8,684 bases of DNA, from assembly GCA_039177895.1 (NCBI GenBank), contig JBCDFO010000192.1, positions 1-8,684 on the forward strand. Reading direction: 5' to 3'. The notes under the pieces are model-generated. The model saw only the letters and a program-made list of their open reading frames with translations, searched no databases and was not told the DNA's origin. Shown here one piece after another: positions 1 through 7,000 of the stretch (position 1 is its first letter; each line of letters opens with the position of its first letter). The position numbers and the translations under genes are program-made. The stretch is from JBCBEX01 sp039177895 (GTDB taxonomy: Bacteria > Bacteroidota > Rhodothermia > Rhodothermales > Rubricoccaceae).

Positions 1-408
1 ACGCTCCGCCTCGAAGCAGGCTACTGCCTCTACGGCCATGAGCTCGACGAGGCCACCTCGCCGCTCGAAGCCGGCCTCGGCTGGGTCGTCAAGCTCGACG
101 CGGGCGACTTCGTGGGGCGGGACGCTCTCGCTGCCCAGAAGACGCAGGGCCTCGCGCGCAAGCTCGTCGGCTTCGCGATGGAGGAGCGTGCGATTCCCCG
201 CCAGGGCCACGGCCTCGCCACCGAAGACGGCGCGCTCATCGGCACCGTCACGAGCGGCTCCCAGTCGCCGACGCTGGGCCAGGGCATCGGGCTCGGCTTC
301 GTTCCGAATGACCCCGCCTACACGGCACCGGGCAGCACGGTGCACGTACGCGTGCGCGACCGACTGCGCCGGGCGAGCGTCCGCAAACCGCCCTTCCACA
401 AATCCTGA
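1..408 (+). CDS. gcvT: Aminomethyltransferase (glycine cleavage system T-protein), C-terminal part
   Basis: The reading frame is open from the first base and ends at TGA 406-408, giving the last 135 residues of a protein whose 5' part lies outside the window. The fragment opens with TLRLEAGYCLYGHELDE and then SPLEAGLGW, the conserved GcvT segment at the end of the folate-binding domain. The C-terminal barrel follows, with the family motif GTVTSGSQSPTL and then IGLGFV, ending in the typical short basic tail (KPPFHKS). GcvT transfers the methylene group from the aminomethyl-lipoyl H-protein to tetrahydrofolate and releases ammonia, in the cytoplasm. Sequence and length fit a normal intact C-terminus. 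The next gene starts 120 nt downstream on the same strand, so co-transcription is possible but not shown. The in-frame ATG at 112 is internal to the gene and is not a start. Confidence 0.95.
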   Translation, partial: TLRLEAGYCLYGHELDEATSPLEAGLGWVVKLDAGDFVGRDALAAQKTQGLARKLVGFAMEERAIPRQGHGLATEDGALIGTVTSGSQSPTLGQGIGLGFVPNDPAYTAPGSTVHVRVRDRLRRASVRKPPFHKS

Positions 409-528
409 CACGGCGTCAGCGAAATGCCCCCTGTGACAGCCCGCGTGGCACCCGACCCGGTGTAGTTTGACCGCCGCCGCCCGACCAGGGCCCGTCCCGA
501 CTTCGTTTCACCCCCTCCGCCCCTCCGC

Positions 529-1323
529 ATGAACGTCGAGGTCTACTTTACTGCCGACTCCGCCTCCGAGGACGACCTACGCGGCAAAACCGTCGTCGCC
601 ATCGACGTGCTGCGCGCAAGTTCGACCATCGTGACGGCGCTGGCGCACGGCGCGAAGGCCGTCATCCCGGTCTCTGACATGGTGCAGGCAGGCCGCCTCG
701 CCGCCAACATGGACGAGGACACCGGCCTGCTCGGCGGCGAGCGCGGCGGCAAGCGCATCGACGGCTTCCAGGTCGGCAACTCGCCGTTTGAGTACACCCC
801 CGAGGCCGTCGCCGACCGGACGGTCGTGCTCACGACCACAAACGGCACCCAGGCCATCGCCCGCGCCAAGCACGCGGCGGCGGTCACCATCGGCACGTTC
901 GTCAACGCCCAGCGCGTGATCGACTTCCTCCGGGCCGCCGACGCCGCGGGCGATGCGGAGATCGTCCTCTTCTGCGCGGGCTGGCAGGGGCGGATCGCGC
1001 TCGAAGACACGCTCTTCGCGGGCTACGTCCTCCACCGCCTCTGGAACGGCGCGCTCCCCGCCGACGCCACCGACGCGTGCCGGATCGCGCACGCGCAGTA
1101 TCGCGCCGACCACGACCGCCTCACCGACGCCCTCGCCGAGAGCGAGCACGCCCGCCGCCTGCTGGCGCTCGACCATGCCGACGACGTTGCCTACTGCTCG
1201 CAGATGGATACCGTCCCGGTCCTCCCGCTTTACCACGACGGGCGGCTGATCCTCGACGGCGAAGACAAGGTGATCGCCGAGCAGGCCTTGGCCGAGCGCG
1301 CGACCGCGAACGCAGGCGAGTAG
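529..1323 (+). CDS. comB: ComB-family 2-phosphosulfolactate phosphatase
   Basis: This 264-residue protein matches the ComB family in length and motifs. These are VVAIDVLRASST (about residues 22-33), LLGGERGG then IDGFQVGNSPFEY (67-89), LTTTNGTQA (101-109) and FCAGWQGRIALED (148-160). ComB hydrolyses 2-phosphosulfolactate to sulfolactate and phosphate. It was defined in archaeal coenzyme M synthesis, but homologues occur in many bacteria that make no coenzyme M. There the sulfolactate is thought to serve other sulfonate metabolism or to be exported. The ATG at 529 is the only well-placed start, with a pyrimidine-rich CCCCTCCGCCCCTCCGC just upstream and no Shine-Dalgarno sequence. No comA, comC or other sulfonate gene is visible here, so the physiological role is open. 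Family assignment is firm; the substrate in this organism is inferred. Confidence 0.92.
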   Translation: MNVEVYFTADSASEDDLRGKTVVAIDVLRASSTIVTALAHGAKAVIPVSDMVQAGRLAANMDEDTGLLGGERGGKRIDGFQVGNSPFEYTPEAVADRTVVLTTTNGTQAIARAKHAAAVTIGTFVNAQRVIDFLRAADAAGDAEIVLFCAGWQGRIALEDTLFAGYVLHRLWNGALPADATDACRIAHAQYRADHDRLTDALAESEHARRLLALDHADDVAYCSQMDTVPVLPLYHDGRLILDGEDKVIAEQALAERATANAGE

Positions 1324-1334
1324 ACGCCCCCAGG

Positions 1335-1349
1335 GCTGCCGCTGGCAGC
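1335..1349 (+). other. Short stem-loop just after comB
   Basis: GCTGCC (1335-1340) pairs perfectly with GGCAGC (1344-1349) around a GCT loop, 12 nt after the comB stop. No T-run follows, so a classical intrinsic terminator is not shown. It could be a 3'-end stabilising hairpin, or chance in GC-rich DNA. Confidence 0.3.
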
Positions 1350-1355
1350 GCCGTC

Positions 1356-1365
1356 CGGTATACCG
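1356..1365. promoter_or_regulatory. Perfect 10-bp palindrome CGGTATACCG between comB and menC
   Basis: CGGTATACCG is self-complementary over all 10 bases and is one of the few AT-containing sites in this GC-rich gap. It lies 33 nt after comB and 95 nt before the menC start. A small dimeric-regulator site or part of a promoter core is possible. No matching -35 or Bacteroidota-type -33 element is seen at the right distance. Low confidence as a functional site. Confidence 0.2.
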
Positions 1366-1393
1366 AGCAGGCCGAACCTACCAGGAGCCCTGC

Positions 1394-1431
1394 CGAAGCT
1401 GTTCGGGCGGAGCAACTGCGCCCGCGCTTCG
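1394..1431 (+). other. Two-part stem-loop in the menC leader
   Basis: An outer stem CGAAGC (1394-1399) pairs with GCTTCG (1426-1431). An inner stem CGGGCG (1404-1409) pairs with CGCCCG (1419-1424), enclosing a 9-nt loop. The two are separated by an internal loop of TGTT on one side and a single C on the other. The structure ends 29 nt before the menC ATG and has no following T-run. It could affect translation or mRNA stability of menCE, or terminate comB transcripts; neither is demonstrated. Confidence 0.35.
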
Positions 1432-1460
1432 TTGCGAGGAGCGATCAGCATCTCCTCCCC

Positions 1461-2522
1461 ATGGCTGCCTCTCTCTCGGCGTTCCGCTACCAGCTCCCCC
1501 TCGTGCGTCCGCTGCCGCTGAGCGGGCAGACCGTGACGGTGCGCGAAGGCCTGCTCGTCCGGCTGGAGGAGGATGGGCACACAGGCTGGGGCGATGTCGC
1601 CCCGCTGCCCGGGTTTAGCACCGAGACCGTCGAGGACGCGATCACCGCCCTCCGGTCGCTGGGAGGATCGGTCCCCCTCGCTGCAGATGCGCCGCTCGAC
1701 CCGGCGCTGCCGCCGTCGGTGCGCTTCGGCCTCGACGTCGCGCGCTGGAGCCTCCAGGCCGCAGACGCCACCGTTTCAGTTTCTCGTGTGCTGGCTAAGA
1801 CCCCAGCGGCGTCCGTGCCGCTGAACGGCCTCCTGAGCGGTACGCCTGAGGCTGTCCTCGCCGACGCCGCGCGCCTCGCCGACGCGGGCTATCCCGCGCT
1901 CAAGCTGAAGGTCGGACGCGGTGACCTCACCGACGAGGCCGCGCTCGTACGCCGCATCCATGCGGCGCATCCCACCGTCGCGCTGCGCCTCGATGCCAAC
2001 CGGGCGTGGTCCTACGACGATGCCCACCGATTCGCGGACGCGCTCGGGGCTACCCCAATCGAGTACATCGAGGAGCCGCTGGCCGACCCGGCGCAGCTGG
2101 GCGACCTTGCTGGCGAGACAGGCCTACCCATCGCGCTCGATGAATCGGTGACGGCGATGGCCGTGAGCGATCTGGACGCGCATGCCTATGCCGTGGCCGT
2201 CGTGCTCAAACCCTCGTTCCTCGGCGGCACGCGGGCTTGGTCGTTCGCTGAGCGGGCGCGGGACCTCGGGATGCGCGTGACGTGGAGCGCCGCCTTCGAG
2301 AGCGGCGTCGGGCTGCAGGGCCTCGTGGCGATGGCGGCGGCTTCAGGGACGCCGGAAGCACCGCCGACGCCCGCCGGGTTGGACACGTACCGCTGGCTCG
2401 CCGCCGATGTGTTTGTCTCCGACGCATCGCCGCTGCCGCTCGGCCAGCCGCTCGTGGACGTGGCGCAGACCTTAGCACCGCGCGCCATCGACCTCGACCG
2501 CCTCACGCCCGTCGCCCTGTGA
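1461..2522 (+). CDS. menC: o-Succinylbenzoate synthase (enolase superfamily)
   Basis: MenC dehydrates SHCHC to 2-succinylbenzoate in menaquinone synthesis. The 353-residue protein has the muconate-lactonizing subgroup layout: an N-terminal capping domain (about 1-100), then a barrel with all expected catalytic and metal residues. These are the KxK pair K148 and K150 (LKLKVG), D178 and N180 (RLDANRAW), E204 (YIEEPL), D227 (ALDES) and K250 (VLKPSFLGG). The late segment AFESGVGLQGL also fits bacterial MenC. The frame is open upstream to 1077, but that overlaps comB. ATG 1461 is chosen because it gives a normal N-terminus (FRYQLPLVRPLPL) and clears comB. No Shine-Dalgarno sequence is visible. Its stop overlaps the GTG start of menE by 4 nt, implying translational coupling. 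A dipeptide epimerase or N-acylamino acid racemase is the main alternative; pairing with menE argues for MenC. Confidence 0.93.
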   Translation: MAASLSAFRYQLPLVRPLPLSGQTVTVREGLLVRLEEDGHTGWGDVAPLPGFSTETVEDAITALRSLGGSVPLAADAPLDPALPPSVRFGLDVARWSLQAADATVSVSRVLAKTPAASVPLNGLLSGTPEAVLADAARLADAGYPALKLKVGRGDLTDEAALVRRIHAAHPTVALRLDANRAWSYDDAHRFADALGATPIEYIEEPLADPAQLGDLAGETGLPIALDESVTAMAVSDLDAHAYAVAVVLKPSFLGGTRAWSFAERARDLGMRVTWSAAFESGVGLQGLVAMAAASGTPEAPPTPAGLDTYRWLAADVFVSDASPLPLGQPLVDVAQTLAPRAIDLDRLTPVAL

Positions 2523-3949
2523 GTATCGCTGATCCCATCCGCGCTCTCGCAGACAGCATGCCCGAGGCTCCGGCGCTCGTACTCGCGGATCGCTCCGTGT
2601 CCTATGCCGACCTCGATGCGCGCGTGAACGGAGCCGCGGCCTGGCTCGCGGACCACGGCCTCGAACGCGGCGACCGCCTGGCGCTCCTCGCTGCGTCATC
2701 GCTCGACCTGATTGCGCTGCTTTGGGGCTGCTGGCGCGTGCGCATCGTCGCGGCCCCGCTGAGCCTCCGCCTGCCCGACGCGGCGCTCGCAGACCTGCTC
2801 GCGCGGCTCGACCCGGCTGCCCTCGTCACCGACCGCTCGGACGCCGCGTTCGACCTGCCCACCTATCCGCTCCCCTCGGTCTTCCGAACTTCTGCTGCCG
2901 ACCGCCGACAGCCGATAGCCGACAGCCAACCCGCCACCCTCATCCACACCTCCGGCTCGTCGGGGACGCCGAAGGCGGCGCTGCACACGTGGGGCAACCA
3001 CGCCTGGAGCGCGCGCGGCTGGATCGACCGACTCGGCCTCGGTCCGGGCCACCGCTGGCTGCTCGACCTGCCGCTCTACCACGTGGGCGGGCTCGCGATC
3101 CTCGTCCGGTGTGCGCTCGCCGGAGCCGCCGTCGTACTGCCTCCGCCGAAGACGCCGCTCGTGGAAGCCGTCCGGCGCTACGGCGTGACGCACGCCTCGC
3201 TGGTCGCCACGCAGCTCCGCCGGGCACTCGACACTGCGACACCCGCCGACCTCAACGCGCTGCGCGGGATGGACGCGCTCCTGCTCGGAGGCAGCGCGAT
3301 CCCGGACGACCTGCTTCGTGAGGCCTACGACGCGGGACTGCCCATCCTCACGAGCTACGGTATGACAGAGATGTCTTCGACCGTGACCGCCACACCGCCG
3401 GACGCGAGCTTCGACGCGCTACGCACCGCCGGAGCCGTGCTTCCCCACCGCGAGTTACGGCTAGCCGACGACAGCGAGATCCTCGTGCGCGGACGGACAC
3501 GCTTCGCAGGCTACCTCGCCCACAACGACGACGTGGGCGCTACCCTGACGGAGCCGTTCGATGCCGATGGCTGGTTCGCCACGCGCGACATAGGTGCCTG
3601 GGTCGAGATCGACGGGCAGCGGCTGCTGCGTGTCGTCGGGCGCAAGGACCGCATGTTCATCTCGGGCGGCGAGAACATCCAGCCCGAAGCCATCGAGGCT
3701 GCGCTGCTGCGGCTGCCGAGCGTACGCCGCGCCTCCGTCGTGCCCGTCGCCGATGCCGAGTTCGGCCACCGTCCCGTCGCGTTCGTGGAGGCCGATGCGG
3801 GCACCGACCTCGACGCCCTGCGCACCGCGCTCGGCGTGCCCGGCTTCATGCGCCCTATCGCGGTGCTCCCCTGGCCCGACGACCTCGCGGTCGGGATGAA
3901 GCCGGACCTCATCACACTCCACGACCGCGCAGCCAAAGCCACGTGCTAA
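2519..3949 (+). CDS. menE: o-Succinylbenzoate-CoA ligase
   Basis: This 476-residue adenylate-forming enzyme activates 2-succinylbenzoate with ATP and CoA, the step after MenC. Visible motifs are the phosphate loop IHTSGSSGTPK (142-152), SYGMTE (279-284), the ATP-ribose aspartate D357 in TRDIG, and the hinge GRKDRMFISGGENI (from about 374). The likely C-terminal adenylation lysine is K461 in VGMKPDL, although the usual glycine just before that lysine is replaced by methionine. The start is set at GTG 2519, which overlaps the menC TGA by 4 nt. The frame stays open back to 2282, but that part lies inside menC. An in-frame ATG at 2558 (residue 14) is a weaker alternative. Length is normal for MenE. 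A heptanucleotide array at 2898-2927 encodes a short segment just before the phosphate loop. Confidence 0.93.
   Translation: MSIADPIRALADSMPEAPALVLADRSVSYADLDARVNGAAAWLADHGLERGDRLALLAASSLDLIALLWGCWRVRIVAAPLSLRLPDAALADLLARLDPAALVTDRSDAAFDLPTYPLPSVFRTSAADRRQPIADSQPATLIHTSGSSGTPKAALHTWGNHAWSARGWIDRLGLGPGHRWLLDLPLYHVGGLAILVRCALAGAAVVLPPPKTPLVEAVRRYGVTHASLVATQLRRALDTATPADLNALRGMDALLLGGSAIPDDLLREAYDAGLPILTSYGMTEMSSTVTATPPDASFDALRTAGAVLPHRELRLADDSEILVRGRTRFAGYLAHNDDVGATLTEPFDADGWFATRDIGAWVEIDGQRLLRVVGRKDRMFISGGENIQPEAIEAALLRLPSVRRASVVPVADAEFGHRPVAFVEADAGTDLDALRTALGVPGFMRPIAVLPWPDDLAVGMKPDLITLHDRAAKATC
2898..2927 (+). repeat. Heptanucleotide tandem array inside menE
   Basis: Four consecutive 7-nt units, CCGACCG, CCGACAG, CCGATAG and CCGACAG, are followed by CC. 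Because seven is not a multiple of three, each unit is read in a different frame. The resulting peptide ADRRQPIADSQPA is polar and non-repetitive. It lies about 10 residues before the ATP-binding loop of MenE, where length variation between homologues may be tolerated. Gain or loss of one unit would shift the menE frame; three units would keep it. Confidence 0.6.
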
Positions 3950-3974
3950 ACGCTATGCGGGCCTCGGCACGTCT

Positions 3975-3998
3975 GTCCCCTTCGCTCGCGAGGGGGAC
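3975..3998. terminator. 10-bp stem-loop between convergent menE and the NACHT gene
   Basis: GTCCCCTTCG (3975-3984) pairs with CGAGGGGGAC (3989-3998) around a 4-nt loop CTCG, with one T-G wobble. It lies 25 nt after the menE stop, in the gap between two converging genes, where a bidirectional terminator is expected. There is no T-run on either side, so termination would have to be atypical or factor-assisted. It may instead be part of a dispersed palindromic repeat with the neighbouring hairpin. Confidence 0.45.
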
Positions 3999-3999
3999 C

Positions 4000-4028
4000 G
4001 CTTCTCGACCCTTCAGGGGGAGAGAAGC
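4000..4028. terminator. Second stem-loop next to the NACHT gene stop
   Basis: GCTTCTC (4000-4006) pairs with GAGAAGC (4022-4028), and inner CCC (4009-4011) can pair with GGG (4017-4019). It starts one base after the previous hairpin and, read from the - strand gene, begins 15 nt beyond its stop codon. Together the two form a compact pair of inverted repeats resembling REP-type intergenic elements. A terminator role is plausible by position only. Confidence 0.4.
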
Positions 4029-4043
4029 AGGGGGTGCCCCGGT

Positions 4044-7000
4044 TCAGTCTTCAGAGGTAGTGTGGACGACCACACGAAAACCAAGGGTGTCGTAGTGGTT
4101 GAGCGGGCGGAGGCTGAAGCCGCGATAGGCGCAGCGAGCGAATATCTGACTGTCAATAAAATTACCTCCGCGCAGCAAAAAAGCATTAGCACCTGAGGAG
4201 ACCTTGGGATCGACTACCTCGGCATCCGCATGGTTCTCGTATGGAGTCTTCTGCCAATGATCGCGCGTCCACTCGTCCACATTGCCGCTCATATCTTCCA
4301 CACCAAAGGGGCTTGCGCCCGAGGGAAAACATCCGACCGCGCTCGCCTGTCTGATTCCCGTCTCACTGTAGTTCGCGTCGTTCGTGCTGATCGTGTCACC
4401 CCACGGGAAACGCCGGACATCCTCCGCGCCTCGAGCGGCCTTCTCCCACTCTGCTTCGCTAGGGAGGCGCACGCGGAGTTGCTTGCGCAGCAGCCCGCTC
4501 CAGAAGCGCTCATCGGCCCCGCCCATCCACTTGGCCTGAGTCTCTACCGCCACCTGGTAGAGGCGGTCGGTGAGCCAGACACAGAACGCCTGCGCGTCGT
4601 GCCAAGTGACATCGGTCACCGGGTGGTTGTCGAAGCCGTGCAGGATCTCCGGCTCGCTCGGCTCGTGGTCAGTGGCCACCACGAACGCCCGCCACTGCGC
4701 CACGGTCACGGGGAAGCGCCCTATCCAGTAGTCATAGGTCAACGTTACCTCGTGCAGCGGCTTCTCATCTTGGAGAGCATATTCGTCGGAGTCGGGGCTG
4801 CCCATCTGAAACGGCCCAGCAGGGACCAAGCACCAGTCCATGTGCTCTACCGTAGTCACCGCCTTGCGGGGGTCGCCGAGCACGGCGAGGTGTCGTCCTG
4901 CCTCCGCGCGCTCGACCGGCGGGAGCGCCCCTCCGAGCATCGCTACGAGGTGGGTGCGCAGGCGTTCGAGGTACGGCTCGCCGCCACCCGCCCCACCCGT
5001 ATCCGCCTTCACCTGCTCGCGCCCGACGAGCACGGCCATCGCCGCCGACCACAGCACACGGCGCTGCCCCGCCTCGGTATCGGGCAGCACGGCCGGGCAC
5101 AGCCCGTAGGCCAAGTCTAGCACGGCGTTCTGCCCCCCCTTGTTGATGTAAAACAGTTCTTCCGCGGCCAACTGGACGGCCACGCGCCAGTAGTCGCCCT
5201 CCTCAGCCAGGGCGTGGAGCGTGCGTCCGATACCGCGCTCGCTCAGCAAGTGGCACCCGGCGAGGTACTCCTGAAACGTCCGGTGCGGAAACGTGAACGT
5301 GTCCGGTTTGGTGGTCGTCCCGCCCTGCCCGGTCAGAAGACCCGCTCGTCGGTCCACGTAGGTCAGGAACGCCTCGGCGAGGTCCAGCGATCCCATCCGC
5401 TCTTCGATGAGACGGAGGGCATCCATGCGGGCGAGCGCCGCCGCCTCGCGGTTGCCGCGCCCCGTCCGGTGAGCTTCGTAAGCCAGGCGTTCCATCGTTG
5501 CGCGCAGCCGCCGCTCGTCTTTGAGGAACGGCGCCAGGGCGTCGTCGGGTAACGCCTCGCCGGTCTTGTACGTCTGCCACCGCCGCAGCAGCACATCCAC
5601 GGCCCGCTTGTAGAGGGCGACGCGCTGGTCAGGCAGCCGCTTCTCCTCCTGGTGCACGATGGCCATCGTCGTGAGCAGCATCGGGTTGGAGGCGATCTCC
5701 GCGAGCGCGCTGCCGAGCGCCGCTTCGGCGAGGTCGTCGCTCTTCGCCTCGACCTCGTCCGCGCGGAGGCGGTCGAGCGCGTGCTGCGCCGCGTACCATG
5801 CCCGCGCGAACTGCTGCTTCTGCTCGTCGTCGAAAGGAGCGAGCGTGTGGCTCGGCAGGCCCGAGAGTCGCTCGTCGGCGTCGCTGTAGGAGCGGATGCG
5901 GCACGTCACGATGAGCCGCCCGGGATTGAACCGCCGGAGGACGGCTTGCACCGCGTCACGCACGCGCGGGCGAAGATCGTGCGGCACCTCGTCGAGACCG
6001 TCGAGCACGAGCACGACGCGCCCATCCGCTAGCGCCTCCCGCATCGGCTCGGTGAAGGCATCCGCGTCGGTGAGCGTAGCGAGGACGTGGTCCACGAGCA
6101 CGTCCGAGAGCGCGACCTCGCGCTGCTGTCTTGACATACCAGCCGTGTCGCATGCGCGCAGGCCTGGGATCAGGTTCCGCAGCGTGACAAACACGGGGAT
6201 GGGCTCGTCGGTGCCGGGCTCGGCGTCGAGTGCCCGCGAGGCGTAGTCCGCGAGCCACTGCTTCACGAACGTGCTCTTGCCCGCACCGGGGTCGCCGAGC
6301 AACACCACATGCGGTTTCGCTTCGACCGCGTCACGCGCCGTAAGCGAAGGCGTGGGTTCACCGAAGAGTGACCGTTGCGCTCTTTGTCTCTTGTCCTCCT
6401 CCGGCTCGGTGCGGGTGGTCGTGTTGAGCGCCACGTAGACCTTGTCCAGCGTTACCGCTTGGTCCATGTCCACCTTCCCGCCGATGGCCGCGAGCGGGAG
6501 CACGTGGCAATCGCGCCGCAGCCGTTCGAGGTAGCGCCGCCGTGCTCGGGCCACCGTGCTGGCGTTGGGCTTGGGTGGAGCGCCTGCCGTCGGTGGGGAT
6601 GCCGGTGGAGCGCTGTCGCGTGCCGCTGCGTCGAGCAGCGCCGTGAGTGCTCGCTGGAGGTCGACGCGCACCCTCGCCACGAAGTCCTCCGTGGTGTCGA
6701 AGGTGAAGTAGAGGCCGGGATACGCCTGCTTGAACCTGAGCACCTTGCCCATTTGCTCCAATTCGCCTGCTGAGGACGGCATGAAAGGCCGCTCGCAGAA
6801 GTAAAACAAGACGGGCAGCCGTTCGTCCTTCTGCCACTGCTCGTGGGCGCGTAGGAATTCCTCCTCGGTCCCCGAGTCGACCACGGCCGTGGGGGTGCCA
6901 AACCGTTTCCAGAAGAGGCCCACGAACACGTCGTAGGGCTCGACCTGCCCGTTGATGATCTCCTGGATCGGCCCAAGCGCAGGAAAGCTGTCCGTCTCCC

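Noticed and set aside
405..419. 5-bp hairpin CTGAC/GTCAG over the gcvT stop codon
   Set aside because: It is short, overlaps the stop codon and has no T-run; chance is likely in this composition.
432..470. Possible promoter before comB (TGTGAC ... TAGTTTGA)
   Set aside because: The TAGTTTG element is one base short of the Bacteroidota TAnnTTTG -7 motif, and the only TTGACA-like hexamer is about 25 nt away, too far for a standard spacer.
577..1236. Long - strand open frame opposite comB
   Set aside because: It mirrors the comB codon pattern and has no domain-like features; comB motifs are unambiguous on the + strand.
2282..2518. Upstream extension of the menE frame into menC
   Set aside because: The extension overlaps menC coding sequence and is Arg-rich and unlike any AMP-ligase N-terminus. 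GTG 2519 with its 4-nt overlap is the natural start.
4230..5120. 296-codon open frame on the + strand opposite the FGE-coding part of the NACHT gene
   Set aside because: It has no recognisable motif and is Arg/His/Ala-rich, as expected of an antisense shadow in GC-rich DNA. The opposite strand carries clear conserved domains.
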